Assembly (NCBI RefSeq): GCF_032118995.1
Contig: NC_092655.1
Span: 9,539,917 to 9,603,916, forward strand
Direction of reading: 5' to 3'
DNA length: 64,000 bases
Source of the DNA: Asterias amurensis
Taxonomy: Eukaryota; Echinodermata; Asteroidea; Forcipulatida; Asteriidae
A program made the position numbers and the translations under genes. The notes under the pieces were generated by a model. The model saw only the letters and a program-made list of their open reading frames with translations. It did not search any database and was not told where the DNA came from. Within the stretch, counting starts at the first letter, position 1. Every line of letters starts with the position of its first letter. Below are positions 50,201-59,035 of this stretch, piece after piece.

Positions 50201-52045
50201 CTCCATAAGAAAGTCGTTTCTCTAGTGTGGTATTTAGCAGGTGTCTTGTCTTCATAAGAGTTTCAGGAGATTGGTGTTCATTGGAAATATTGTCTTCTAT
50301 GATCTGTCTAATAAGTTCTCTTTTACATTTGATGATCAGATGACAACAATGTACTGTTGCGATGGAAATCAGGAGTAATCCAACGATGCCAAGCTGTGTA
50401 TAGAATTAAAAAAAGTAAATCAAATTGTTGTTAAATAAAAATGAATTGGGATGTAAGCTAGTGAATACCCCACTCCTGCTATTTCTAGCTTCAGAAATTG
50501 ACTTATATTGTTCACACAAAAGCGATTGGCTTTTGCCATTTGTGAGTTCCATTTTTATGATAATAAAGACTTAGAGGAACACGTTGCCTTGGATCGGACG
50601 AGTTGGTCTATAAAAGCGTTTGTAACCGTTTTTTTATAAAACGCATATGGTTGGAAAGATGTTTTAAAGGTAGAATACAATGATCCACACAAGTTTGCTT
50701 CGAAATTGCGTGGTTTTTCTTTTACTGTGCAAACTAACACAGTCGGCCATTTATGGGAGTCAAAAGTTTGACTCCCATAAATGGCCGACCGTGATAGTCG
50801 ACGAGGTAAAAGGAAAACCGTGCAATTTCGAGGCATGTTGGACACAACAAAACTTCCTGAAGTTAAATGATGATAAGACAGAGTTCCTTCTATTTGGGTC
50901 ACGTCAACAGTTAACTAAGGTTTCAGTGCCATACATCTCCATCGGTGATGCTCGGATAGCTCCCTCGCTGAAAGCTCGGAACTTAGGGGTTATTTTTGAT
51001 TCATCGATGACACTTCAGCCACACATCAACAACATTGTTCGTTTATCATCATATCACATCAGGAATATAGGTATGATTCGCAAGTACTTGGACAGAAGTG
51101 CCACTGAAAAGGTCATTCACGCATTTGTTACTTCTCGTCTTGACAACGGCAATGCTTTTCTCTACAGTCTTCCTAACAACCAGATTTCCCGACTTCAACG
51201 GCTCCAAAATACTGCTGCCCGCATTGTGACACTGTCTAGAAAATACTGTTCTATCACCCCCATTCTGAAACAACTACACTGGCTCCTTATCTCTCAACGA
51301 ATCATCTTCAAGCTGATGCTCATTGTCCACAAAGCTCTTAATGGCAAGGCTCCCCACTATATTTCTGAACTGCTTCAAGTTTACACTTCATCAAGGAATC
51401 TTCGATCAAGTTCCATGCTTCTCCTCATTGAACCAAAGTCTCGACACTCATGGGGTGACAGGTCTTTTTCTTCAGCCGCGCCACGCATCTGGAACTCTCT
51501 ACCACTTAATCTTCGATCTTGTCTTTGTACTGCAAAATTCAAGTCTCTTCTCAAAACTTATCTTATGTCACAGGTTTTCAATGACTAATTTTGTTGTGTC
51601 TGTTTTTCTTCGTGTTGTGGTTTTTTTTTTTTTTTTTTTTTTGCTGGTTTACTGCGCCTTGAACACCCAGCAGGGTGGATATGTGCACATTACAAGTCTT
51701 ATTATTATTGTTATTATTATTATTATTATTACAGTTCAGGGCAAGTTTTTGCTTAGCAACGTCAAGATAAGCTACCCCTGGTACCATTAACACAATCATT
51801 CAGAAAAGTTGTTGTGACTTTGCAAGGCCTTCTATCAGACATGTAAGGTATGGGTGCCGGTATGGCTACCCAAACTGACCATTAATCTTAATTAACAACA
51901 TTGCAAGGGGTCTGCTATTATATAGAAACATTATAGGTACAAGCAATCAACTCACCGCAATGCCACTTTGACTTATTGCAAACGCTATGGACAAATAGTT
52001 CACTCCAATGAATGCCTTGAACAAATTGGCAAAATCCATCAATAT
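38030..52045 (-). CDS. SLC36/AVT-type amino-acid transporter gene, seven exons, N-terminal tail missing
   Basis: Member of the Aa_trans (AAAP) family, 11-TM secondary carriers that move neutral amino acids, often with protons, across plasma or lysosomal membranes. Coding exons on the minus strand in order: 52045-51956, 50393-49763, 49457-49372, 43443-43164, 41699-41494, 40359-40254, 38211-38030. All junctions have GT/AG and compatible phases, giving 526 codons plus stop. Family marks: FIGVNYLS in TM1, VHCCHLIIKC in TM2, VVTQFGFCVNYFIFL in TM3, FFGQVTAAFEGIGTIVPIE around TM6, VVFTFPLQCFPIIEI, and WTVKRNILRTLIV before the last helices. A luminal loop with two N-glycosylation motifs and an acidic cytoplasmic loop (exon 41494-41699) are visible. 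The expected N-terminal tail of tens of residues must lie in an unfound upstream exon. Introns are full of repeats and transposons. PAT versus AVT3-like subgroup is not resolved. Confidence 0.92.
38369..38716 (+). mobile_element. MITE A copy 6 (3' truncated) in transporter intron
   Basis: Begins AAAAGCACTGGACATAATTG, has a short local duplication (GAGCTGTTGTTAGTGT and GAGCTGTTGATAGTAT) and ends after GTTTGTTATTTTATGCAT without the last 50 bp of the family. Confidence 0.85.
40254..40359 (-). CDS. Transporter exon: TM10 start
   Basis: 106 bp, phase 0 in and phase 1 out. Reads VWTVKRNILRTLIVLAQLG and EFAYISSFTG, fitting the Aa_trans W-K-R-N-x-x-R helix start and the I-S-x-x-G-A motif. Acceptor TATTGCAG, donor GTAAGT. 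Confidence 0.9.
40726..41037. repeat. 24-bp tandem repeat in transporter intron
   Basis: Thirteen copies of GTCACCATATTGCACTGTAA plus GCCT. A run of five copies carries TATGGC instead of TATTGC, and two carry AAGCTTG, so the array shows ordered block duplication. Open frames on both strands across it are artefacts of a unit divisible by 3. It lies in the intron between exons 41494-41699 and 40254-40359. Confidence 0.95.
41494..41699 (-). CDS. Transporter exon: acidic cytoplasmic loop
   Basis: 206 bp, phase 1 in and phase 0 out. Encodes a hydrophilic Asp/Ser-rich stretch (NNSQDEVDTVDDSDLRV, SKEDAELCQLLQD), longer than in typical SLC36 proteins. Acceptor TTAAAG, donor GTGAGT. The splice phase supports it although the sequence itself is not conserved. 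Confidence 0.78.
42250..43038. repeat. 46-bp tandem repeat in transporter intron
   Basis: About 17 copies of a 46-bp unit containing GGGAACAGTTCTCATGGGTG and GGTACATCAGATATTAGGAA. Variants (CAGCTATTAGGAAGCGAT, CACGGGTG) are clustered. The array ends about 125 bp before the 3' border of exon 43164-43443. A diverged precursor-like piece is at about 41838-41900. Confidence 0.95.
43164..43443 (-). CDS. Transporter exon: TM7 to TM9
   Basis: 280 bp, phase 0 in and phase 1 out. Continues the previous motif with IVPIESSMGENSH, then three hydrophobic helices with GFLSYLRLGTSTAQVI and VVFTFPLQCFPIIEIFEHLL. Acceptor TTACAG, donor GTGCGT. The 46-bp minisatellite lies just beyond its 3' end. Confidence 0.92.
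43545..43692. repeat. DIRS-like terminal inverted repeat, left
   Basis: Contains ACCTCTGATACCTACAAATG and AATAACGCCCTTC; its reverse complement is at 47905-48045. This is the 3' end of the minus-oriented element. The base just outside is transporter intron. Confidence 0.83.
43746..43850. repeat. DIRS-like internal complementary region
   Basis: GGTATCAGAGGTGACTATTT complements the extreme left terminus, and GTCACCTCCAATACCTACAA repeats the terminus in direct orientation. In DIRS elements such a region templates regeneration of the ends during replication. Confidence 0.7.
43977..44362 (+). mobile_element. MITE A copy 7, inserted in the DIRS-like element
   Basis: Full-length copy from AAGGCAGTGGACACTATTGG to CAATAGTGTCCAGTGCCTTT, about 386 bp, one of the best preserved. 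It interrupts the recombinase C-terminal region of the DIRS-like element, so it is younger than that element. Confidence 0.92.
44365..44580 (-). pseudogene. DIRS tyrosine-recombinase C-terminal fragment
   Basis: The minus strand reads IHEIVQAACWENPSTF, CYLRDVLQSDG and TAWRHSRTAVL, a style of ending seen in DIRS recombinases. Upstream catalytic Arg/His segments are not found, so the enzyme is dead. The reading frame continues beyond the inserted MITE at about 43975. Confidence 0.6.
44750..45440 (-). pseudogene. DIRS reverse-transcriptase fragments
   Basis: The minus strand carries, over changing frames, FFLAPKNFQPV, WRLIINLRPLSAFI and MYLDDWLILYSDTPRSS (catalytic YLDD at about 45065-45086). 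It is followed by a piece ending QLSQPGPGFAQVLHAFQAP that may belong to the RNase H or connecting region. Finger and palm parts between these blocks are deleted. Confidence 0.75.
45480..46128. mobile_element. hAT-type non-autonomous element with 8-bp target duplication
   Basis: The 8-bp CACAAGAC at 45472-45479 is repeated at 46129-46136. The ends TAGTGCTTGGCGAAT and ATTCGCCCAGGCCTA are imperfect inverted repeats of about 15 bp, continued by ATTCGGAT/ATCCGG-rich subterminal motifs, many copies of which fill the right 170 bp. An 8-bp duplication with TAG-type ends points to the hAT superfamily. The 649-bp interior has no transposase. It splits the DIRS reading frame exactly at the duplicated octamer. 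Confidence 0.88.
46129..47800 (-). pseudogene. DIRS gag-like region
   Basis: Broken minus-strand frames. From the 5' side: KKKPGRKLKCRSCGG with a Cys pair (about 47730-47790), a further Cys-rich stretch, then LDRHLRYGAKVSSMSMLLSD and ARASKNPATVDP (about 46600-46700), and a C-terminal part rich in Pro/Gln before the hAT insertion. The latter motif is typical of the first ORF of DIRS-like elements as I remember them. Several stops and frameshifts are present. Confidence 0.65.
47905..48045. repeat. DIRS-like terminal inverted repeat, right
   Basis: GTAAAAAGAAGGGCGTTATT, TGTGTGTACACAC and AATGCATTTGTAGGTATCGG in the order expected for the complement of the left terminus. This is the 5' end of the minus-oriented element. 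Confidence 0.83.
48284..48976. mobile_element. MITE D with a nested MITE A copy
   Basis: Outer ends TTAAAGGGTCTGGCTATTTT and AAAAAGTACCCAAATCCTTT are imperfect inverted repeats. Next inside are CACAGATTTACAT and ATGTAAATCTGCAG. A relative is at 60372-60892 (CTACAGCA, TTTCTCAAAAACTACAGCA shared). A MITE A copy is inserted at 48332-48718, just inside the left terminal repeat. Confidence 0.78.
48332..48718 (-). mobile_element. MITE A copy 8, nested in MITE D
   Basis: Complete reverse-orientation copy from AAAAGACACTGGACGCTATT to CAATAGTGTTCCACTGCTTTT, about 387 bp. Confidence 0.9.
49372..49457 (-). CDS. Transporter exon: TM6 core
   Basis: 86 bp, phase 1 in and phase 0 out. Reads STFPIFFGQVTAAFEGIG, the best conserved motif of the SLC36 branch. 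Acceptor TTTTTCAG, donor GTAAGT. Too short to be seen as an open frame on its own. Confidence 0.9.
49763..50393 (-). CDS. Transporter exon: TM2 to TM5
   Basis: 631 bp, phase 0 in and phase 1 out, donor GTATGT. Encodes LGIVGLLLISIATVHCC, a basic cytoplasmic loop, SLVVTQFGFCVNYFIFLG, a luminal loop of about 55 residues with NSS glycosylation motifs, and two more hydrophobic helices. This is the largest exon of the gene. The shorter ATG-initiated frame starting at 50255 is only part of it. Confidence 0.92.
50568..50838. mobile_element. Truncated MITE C joined to a second palindrome
   Basis: 50568-50690 matches MITE C (GAGGAACACGTTGCCTTGG, GTTGGTCTATAAAAGCGTTT, AAAGATGTTTTAAA), with its centre in flipped orientation and the right arm absent. 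It runs into a long hairpin (about 50699-50838) whose core CGGCCATTTATGGGAGTCAA is exactly mirrored around 50765. The LINE fragment starts directly after it. Confidence 0.75.
50845..51588 (+). pseudogene. CR1/L2-like LINE reverse transcriptase, 3' terminal fragment
   Basis: An uninterrupted frame whose last 240 codons look like the end of a non-LTR retrotransposon ORF2: LKLNDDKTEFLLFGSRQQL, ARNLGVIFDSSMTL, SRLDNGNAFLYSLP, RLQRLQNTAARIV, LHWLLISQRIIFKL and RIWNSLPLNLR. The catalytic palm and the endonuclease are absent, so this is a 5'-truncated copy, as LINE copies often are. The preceding codons of the same frame come from a MITE hairpin and are not part of the enzyme. It lies in a transporter intron, antisense to that gene. 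One substitution, SRLDNGNAF where relatives usually have S-R-L-D-Y-C-N, supports decay. Confidence 0.85.
51618..51735 (+). repeat. LINE 3' tail: T-run and ATT microsatellite
   Basis: A T-run at about 51620-51641, then CAGGGTGGATATGTGCAC, then (ATT)n with one GTT interruption at about 51699-51731. A short microsatellite tail is the usual 3' end of CR1/L2-type elements, so this marks the end of the LINE copy. Confidence 0.75.
51956..52045 (-). CDS. Transporter exon: TM1
   Basis: Thirty codons in phase 0 at both ends, containing DFANLFKAFIGVNYLSIAFA and SQSGIA, the unwound TM1 region that binds substrate in this fold. Acceptor TTTCCAG, donor GTGAGT. This is the most 5' exon found. Confidence 0.88.
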
Positions 52046-53951
52046 CTGGAAACATCTTGGCTTGTTTCTGGTGAGGAGTTTAAAACATTAAGAAAACTCA
52101 ATAACACATTAGCAGCATGTACGAGAGAAAAGAAAAGACACACTAATTAGTGTAACCTATTAATCTCATACATTGTTACAGCTGTCAAAATGTAATGCTT
52201 GATAGTCTGTTGTTTCATTACCAGAAGCAAAGCCCAACTACCTATTACAGAAAAAGCTACCTGGTCATCAGGGCAGATATTCACAGAACAATTGCTCCAT
52301 TGCTAATCTAAAAAACTAAAGTTTGATTTAAAAAAACTGATATATCTGTACAATGTAAAGTATTGTGTCTTTATCATTATTTTGTTCAAAAATAGCGAAA
52401 GTGGCATTGAAAAACCAAGAGATCGCATTCTAAATTGACATTAATCTATGCAATGAGTGTAAGCCTAATAGTGTAGAGTACAAAAGAGAATCAAAGTTAC
52501 ACTTCAGATTGTCAAGTTTTAGACTCAACTTGTACTTGAGTAAAGACTGTGTGCAAGTTCTCAAGTCATTAACAAGTCATGATACACTTATTTCTAACAT
52601 TAACAAAAGAATTAAACTGCCTTTAGTGATTTCGATTTAGTCTTTTTCTGAATATGAGTCTTAAGTTCAGTCAGAGTCGACATCATTTTAACTGAAGTCA
52701 GATTTGAGTAAGAGCCAAAGACTTGAGTTATACAAACCACAATACATTGCAAACATGTATAAAAATTACCTTGCCATAATGAAACTACCACTAGCTTGAT
52801 GTTGTGAAGTCTAGAAGGTACCTAAATAGAAAGGTAGTAAAAGTGCATCGTGGTGTTATTTGATGTACATTACATAATTATCACATCTTACACTGAAAAA
52901 CAAACATGAACAACCTATTTACATGTATCAGTAATAAATTTCCTATTCATCTGGATTCAGATCTCTCTCGTCAACAGCATACACAGAACATTCCCAATTC
53001 CATGGCTCTGCTTACTGCCAAATTCTGCGATTATGATCACCATTCTCCGCTTGATGGCAAGCACCGATTTTCTGCAGTAGCTGTGTAAGTGTAGAACATC
53101 TAGAAACATGGAGTTCCCAAGCGCATACGCCATAATTCCCAGCTAACCTGTGAACAACGCTTGACGCAAGCACAGAATTTCCTGTAAGGTAGAGCCATAA
53201 AATTTGGGCCCTGGTGAGTAGTAAACAATTTCTTGGAGAGAAACAAAAAAAGGCTGGGGGAGGGGGAATGGGAAACTGTAGGGAGTAGGGATGAACTGCA
53301 GTTTCAAAATCCAACACTGACGATTCGTTTGAGATACTAGAACTCTGGACCCAATAATCTTTTTTAGGTTAAAATCTCTTGCAATGTTTTTACGACTACC
53401 CATTATTAGCCTTCCTGTACACTCTTACGCAAACTGCTGGTTGCCGACTTGTCTCCTCAACAGCATACATGGGACCGCTATCACCGCGATAGACTTAATG
53501 ATTAGTCTAGCCTTTCTGAGGTATGATGGACACCTCAAAATTTTCACTATTTTCTTGTGACCTAGATTGCCGATCAATCTCAACCTTCTCCAGGTTTGTT
53601 AGTTTATGTGTATGGTGGATTACATAAAAAATAAAGTGCTTATAATACACTGCCAGCAACTGTTTTGTAATGTTCCTTTACAAGCAATGCTCTGTAAACA
53701 GAAATGTGCCAATATCTGCCAACACTACTCATTGTATCGTAATAAACTACTAGTAGACGTTGTCAATGTGGCCATTTCTGAAACCAATCCAATGATGTTA
53801 ACTAAATAAATGTAAGTTACTTCTAGAAACATACATGTATCCTAGGGTCATATGATATCGACCCTCGCATGTTTTCGACCCCCAACTTTGATTCCTGTGT
53901 ACCGCGAGACTGTGCAAGCTCCACCGGTGACAGAGGCTCTGCTGTTTTCAG
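52046..53951. other. 5' side of the transporter gene; no exon found
   Basis: The missing first transporter exon should lie on the minus strand here or further right. A candidate at 52770-52821 with good splice signals was tested and has the wrong phase. A dispersed repeat copy is at 53535-53675. Confidence 0.4.
53535..53675. repeat. Dispersed repeat, copy 2
   Basis: Same block order as 14705-14850, including CAGGTTTGTTAGTTTATG and CAGCAACTGTTTTGTAATG. Confidence 0.6.
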
Positions 53952-54176
53952 GACTCAGACTCCAGAGAATCAAACTTTGAAGAGCTTTTTTCGAGAGATT
54001 CTGATGTGTTGAAAATGCTGTATGTGTACTGTGTACTTGTCAACGATAACAATGTACATGAACACTACACTGGGTCTGCCGGCAGCAGCGATGGGTCTGG
54101 ATCGATCGATTGCCCCGATGAAAATCGACAGCAACTGGGCTTGGCGGCCGGTGATAGAATAGTGGTAATGAAATAA
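53952..54176 (+). CDS. Candidate terminal exon, possibly ubiquitin-like (Rad60-SLD type)
   Basis: An 74-codon plus-strand frame preceded by a strong acceptor (CTCTGCTGTTTTCAG) and ending in TAA; a donor-like GTGGTAATG lies just before the stop. The text SRDSDVLKMLYVYC followed, after an acidic Gly/Ser stretch, by PDENRQQLGLAAGDRIVV resembles the two halves of a SUMO-like Rad60-SLD fold, whose last strand reads L-G-L-x-x-G-D-x-I-x-V. The usual central F-x-F-D-G strand is not evident. No upstream exons were identified. It may equally be a chance frame. Confidence 0.33.
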   Translation, partial: DSDSRESNFEELFSRDSDVLKMLYVYCVLVNDNNVHEHYTGSAGSSDGSGSIDCPDENRQQLGLAAGDRIVVMK

Positions 54177-54489
54177 GCGTATCTCGGTTATTCTTTATCC
54201 AAAACCCATAGTGTTACTGCATTAGATGGGAAATAAAATACTGAGTAAAAAACTTATTTTGCAATTTAGCCCAAAACACTGTCTTCACAGAGTAAAAGTC
54301 TTGAGGAAAAATGTATAGTGCATTTTAGTAGCGCCACACAGGAAATTTAGCGCCAGGGGAGTACTGTGTGTACAACCTGGTAGCGTGCTAAGGGTTTATA
54401 GGAATTGAATGATATTTTTTATTTATTTTGCATGCCATACTAGCTCCTGAATATTCAATAAAATACCAACCAATGACCGGTTTGAAAAC

Positions 54490-54560
54490 ATATGACGTCG
54501 CTCCAATATCGTGCATGCATTAGCACTATAAATAGCAGACTATCTCTCGCAACGTAAACG
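54490..54560 (+). promoter_or_regulatory. Candidate TATA promoter
   Basis: On the plus strand TGACGTCGCTCCAAT (CRE-like half plus CCAAT) at about 54492-54506 is followed by CACTATAAATAGCAG at about 54525-54540, a good TATA box. No convincing gene follows; the next 300 bp hold a hairpin element and then a transposon. Confidence 0.35.
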
Positions 54561-54651
54561 TGTCATTGTAAAAAGGTTGGATAGATGATTTAAAAAAATA
54601 TATATATAGTTTTTGATTGTGAACAATTTTCCCGTTATAATATCCTACTGA

Positions 54652-54790
54652 AAGGAAAAGTTTCCGTATTGCGCCACCACTTTTTCATTCGATATGAAAT
54701 ATGTATCTAATTTATCGATACCTCAATGAGATATCCCTTTTTGTAAAAATGAGTGAAAAAGTGGTGGCGTCGTACGGAAAGTTATCCGTA
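54652..54790. repeat. Hairpin element
   Basis: GGAAAAGTTTCCGTATTGCG, CCACCACTTTTTCATTC in the left arm is mirrored by GAGTGAAAAAGTGGTGGCGTC, GTACGGAAAGTTATCC in the right arm, with a spacer of about 45 bp. Probably a very small fold-back MITE. Confidence 0.7.
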
Positions 54791-54855
54791 GCAGCAGTTT
54801 ACGAAAGCTCAATCAAAGCAAAATGTCAGTCGATAAAAACAACAATACATTACTA

Positions 54856-55889
54856 CAGTCATTTGACCAGTTCGGGATCATTGACCAGTTCGGGATCACT
54901 TCAACTTTGCAATAACCAAATAGTTATATCACTTCTCATTATTACCAATTTCTGTTGATAAATGTGAAGATTAACACCCATTAAACCAACAAACCCCAAA
55001 ATAAGGTGCCAAATATCATCAGCAAATAAATTATGGCTGTTTTCCTGAAGGTTGTCTGCGAAATTTATCATTTTTTTGTTTAAAAATGTTGGTTGAAAAA
55101 CACTGTTAAAACTTCTTACCTGTAGAATTGGAGTGCCGGGGCAAAAAATATTTATGTAAAGTGATAAGAATGTGTAAAAAGACATTCCTGTAAATACTGT
55201 GCAGTCATCTTGTTTTTTTGAGGTGACGAAGATCCCAAAATCTTCTTTGGACGGGCAGCTTACCCTTGACCAGTTCGGGATCACTCAACATCTCATTGCG
55301 TCAAATTGTGCCGCACTAACTTACAAAGTCAGTAAGTATGGTAAAATCATACTACTGCAGTAGAAAGTTTATTTAGTTGATTTTGAGAAACATTACTTCA
55401 ACAAATTCTTGTAGATTTTTTATTTTGTGAGAAAATTAAACTTGGAGGGGTCAATATTGCTTTTTAGGTTCGCTTCACTTTTTCATTTGCCTTTGCTGTT
55501 GTTTTGGGGTTTTGTGGCTGGGTTTTTGTGCTGCTATTGAGGACACTTGCATGACATTCACTAAAGAAAGGAAGTCCAAGTCCATGCCAACACACCTCTG
55601 AAGTTTCGTGTCCTTGAGAGACAGTTTTATGAATGGGAGTATGGGTTTGCAATAAAGGGCACTCTACTGATTCAGAATAGATTCAACTGATCCTGAACTG
55701 GTCAAACAGGTGACAATACTTTTCTTAAAGCCTCTTCAAAAGAACTAATATTTTTTCGTCAGTGAATACTTGGTGAGTTTTATGTCATGTTTAGGTAAAC
55801 TGATAAACTTTTTTGTTTAAGATATCAAAGAGATTGCAACAAAAAACAATGTGAATTCAAAAAGTGATCCCGAACTGGTCAAACGACTG
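54856..55889. mobile_element. Tc1/mariner-type non-autonomous element
   Basis: The left end CAGTCATTTGACCAGTTCGG and the right end CCGAACTGGTCAAACGACTG are inverted copies of about 26 bp with one mismatch. They start with CAGT and are flanked by TA on both sides, the signature of Tc1/mariner insertions. The inner part of the terminal repeat (GACCAGTTCGGGATCA) recurs inside the element: in tandem at about 54882-54900, at about 55267-55284, and in inverted form at about 55690-55706. No transposase DDE motif was recognised in the 1-kb interior; the 127-codon minus frame starting in the element is unassigned. Confidence 0.85.
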
Positions 55890-58747
55890 TATTACAACAC
55901 ATGACAATGGATACGATATGCTGCCGGCCCGATGTCCAACAATCAACCACATATTCTTCCTGCGACAAGTGTTCACGATTGCTTGTGTTGCTTTACATTG
56001 AAAGACTTAATCAAACTTTAGATGTTAATGCAATGTTTTAACTGATATTCTAGTTACCTTTTACTTGTTGTAGACAACTTTTCTAAAACTCATGGACTTT
56101 GCGAACTTTCACACACACCACTGGTCCGACCTTTGCGCCCCATTTATTGTTGTTGTTGATAAAGTAGGCCTATGACCTTTTCACACGCACACGGGTGAAC
56201 CCGCTTTTTTTCCCAGGTAAGCTGAGGCACTTAGCATAATGGGCGTGTTTTACCAACTTTCGCGCACACCACGCACGACGTGTGAACCAAACGTGTAAAA
56301 AGCGCACAAGAATTATCGGGGTTCGCCATGCCAATCCACGCCGACCAGGTGTAGAATCAAGTTAACCCGACACCACCTGTACATGTATCCTCCCCTTACC
56401 AGTTTTCACGCTATTATGCCTTTTTCCTTGAATTGGGAAAAAAATAATGAAGCCTTATATCAACCGATGCCCTAATTACCTTCTTTTGTTAATATGAAGT
56501 ATGCAAACATATATTAAAACTTGATGGACATTGAAATGTTCACACTACACACCGATCTTCAATGACTTCAACTGGCCCCATTTGTTTTGAGTTTTTCCTG
56601 TTTTCACGTCAAACAAGAAAGCATGGTTTCCCGGTGAAGCCATACATGGAAGAAACATCTACAGTGACTACAAGTGTTCTTTGAGACCCTGTGTATGACT
56701 CTATAGCCAGCAGTTGTCTTCGTTTTATTCAAAATATTTTTTAATGAAATTTTTAAAATTACACAGATACGACGTCCCCATACATGTATGCATTTAGACT
56801 TGATTTCAAGTTTAAGACTGCAGTTATTACTCTGTATCACTCACAATTCCACCGCAGATTTGCTATCACGCTCTATCGTAGGATAATGACGGAGGTTTAT
56901 CCAAGAGGGCACTTTTTCAAAAAATAATGTATCGGCTATCAGAACGGCTAAAAACCACGATCACAGACTTGGAACAAAGTCTAGTGCATATATAGCGCCA
57001 TGCTAATGTCGTATACACTTTGTATTTGTATTTGCACACATTTATTTCATTGATGCCCTACATTTAAACTTACACTTTTTACAAAGTTTTATAAATATAT
57101 TCAAATTATGAGTAGTTTACAGTATTACTTAGTATCTTAGGATATGAAAGCTTACAATGATTTAGATAGTTATATATTAGGAAGCTTTTAAAGTAGTTTG
57201 TTTTGCGTTATCACTTTTTGAGGTTTTGGTGGACGAATCACGGACACAAGTCACTTGTTTTGTGTACGTATATTATAATGAATTATGAAGATAGTGCAAG
57301 CATTAAAAGTGATATCTTCACTTAATTGCCTTTAACACAAGTGTTATGCCTGAATTTCCATACAAATGTAAATACCTTGTTGCACGGGCACTACTGCACT
57401 GTTCACGGCTTAAGACCGATTTTCGTATCTTGGAGATGACGTTGTATGTGCTATCAGTTGACACGGTCGTGTGCCTGAGAGTCGACTTTGTTGCTCGGAA
57501 AACTTTAACGAATTATGACGTTTAATATGACCTGTACCTTTTAAATCGACTTTTGAAAAAAATAACTTTACTGTTCATTCAGACAAAACTAAACGTTTGT
57601 GCTTTGGAGTGCTTCGATGGAACCCTCAGTTTCACTGACTGCCACCACAGCGAAAAGTGCCAAGTGCGCACGCGCGAAAACTGGAACACGCCCATTATGC
57701 TAAGTGGGCCCCTGGGGAAAATTGATACGCGTACGGGTCTCATTGGTGGTACTGGATATTATAAGCTCTATAATAGAACAAGTATCAGCAGTGACTCGAC
57801 GTGACTTGTGGGCCTTAGATTCGGTGGTCTCCCAACCCAACCCCACCCACCCCAATATGGCGAACTGTATACAAACTTCAATGATATGTGGTTTGATAGC
57901 GCCCTCCTTCTATGTTTATATTTTCCAATGGGGTACAGAATCTCTGGGGAGAGAAACTCCTGCCACCGACAGCCGCATGATGAATTCATTTTAACTGCTT
58001 TAACTTGAACAGGTGTTTACTTCGTTTTTCAACATTTAAGTAATGGGAGTCTCTCAGTGAGTGAAACCATGGTGGAGAAACATATTACTTGTCAATTCAC
58101 CTGATGATGTCAATTTTTATTTATTTTACGATTACTTTTTGGGGTGTGGTACGTGTGCGTGCATGCACGCATGCTGATGGGGAGATGTTTTACTTCCATC
58201 TAGATCACACCCACAGGTCGAACTGTTTGACACAGAAGCCATGGCATCATTGGCAAGCATTCACTTGTCTCGGCCAGCTCATATGTTCCGGGTGTTGCTT
58301 TCGGCTGTTCACCGCGTCATCATTAGAAAAAGATAAGCTTGTCACACTCTTCCGAGTGGCAAGCTTCTCTTGGGTTTAATGACAAGCCGGCATCGACCAA
58401 GGCATGTTGGACACGGTGTAGACGGGCTAGATCACCCCGAAGAAACCGACCATCAGTCGATTAGACGCGGCGTTCGAGTGAAACTTGCTCTTGACTAAAA
58501 ACTACCTGAAACCAGCAATAAACATAGCCTGAACATCTGACGTCACACCTCGAGGCTCGTGAATAAAAAACGCCAGAGATGAGTGGCCTCTCGCCCCGTG
58601 TATCTTCACCTTTCGATCACCTACATTCATTTCACACTAGAGACATGTAGTCAAATTCTACACCAACTTTACATGCAAGTACATCCACATGCATGTACTG
58701 TACTGTATACAAAATACACACGTTGATACAGCATGCATACGACCGAA
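55890..58747. other. No gene recognised
   Basis: Contains a copy of a dispersed repeat (56795-56990). Open frames up to about 96 codons near 57700 and 58089 have no domain evidence. Confidence 0.45.
56795..56990. repeat. Dispersed repeat, copy 2
   Basis: Shares GACTTGATTTCAAGT, GCTATCACGC, ACGGAGGT, AAGAGGGC, AATGTATCGGCTATC and ACGATCACA with 32539-32760 in the same order and orientation. Confidence 0.6.
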
Positions 58748-58855
58748 AGTAAGCTTTCCATAATCTGTGTTTTGGATTGGTCCAAAGTAATGTTTGTCAG
58801 CTGCACAACCATTACCTCAGACCAATCAAAACACAGATACGGAAGCTTTTAGCCA
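58748..58855. repeat. Hairpin MITE upstream of the luciferase-like gene
   Basis: AAGCTTTCCATAATCTGTGT, TTTGGATTGGTC at the left is mirrored by GACCAATCAAAACACAGAT, ACGGAAGCTTTT at the right around a spacer of about 40 bp. It lies about 270 bp before the start codon of the next gene. Confidence 0.75.
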
Positions 58856-59035
58856 CTGCATAATGTCAAATGATATCATTGTATCCAATGGAATCACTGT
58901 GTCTGAATAGCAAGCAGCAAGTACCTGTCTTCAATCTTCATCCGTGCGGATAATAAGGGCCCCGTCTGAAGTAAACACTTGCGTGATGTGTGAATGTCGG
59001 TTATCAACAAGAGGGCGCTATTCCACAGCAGGCGG

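Noticed and set aside
50680..51588. 302-residue protein as a novel host gene
   Set aside because: The C-terminal 240 residues are LINE reverse transcriptase and the N-terminal part is a MITE hairpin.
52770..52821. 52-bp minus-strand segment with good acceptor and donor as the first transporter exon
   Set aside because: Its only stop-free frame ends in phase 1, whereas the next exon at 52045 begins in phase 0.
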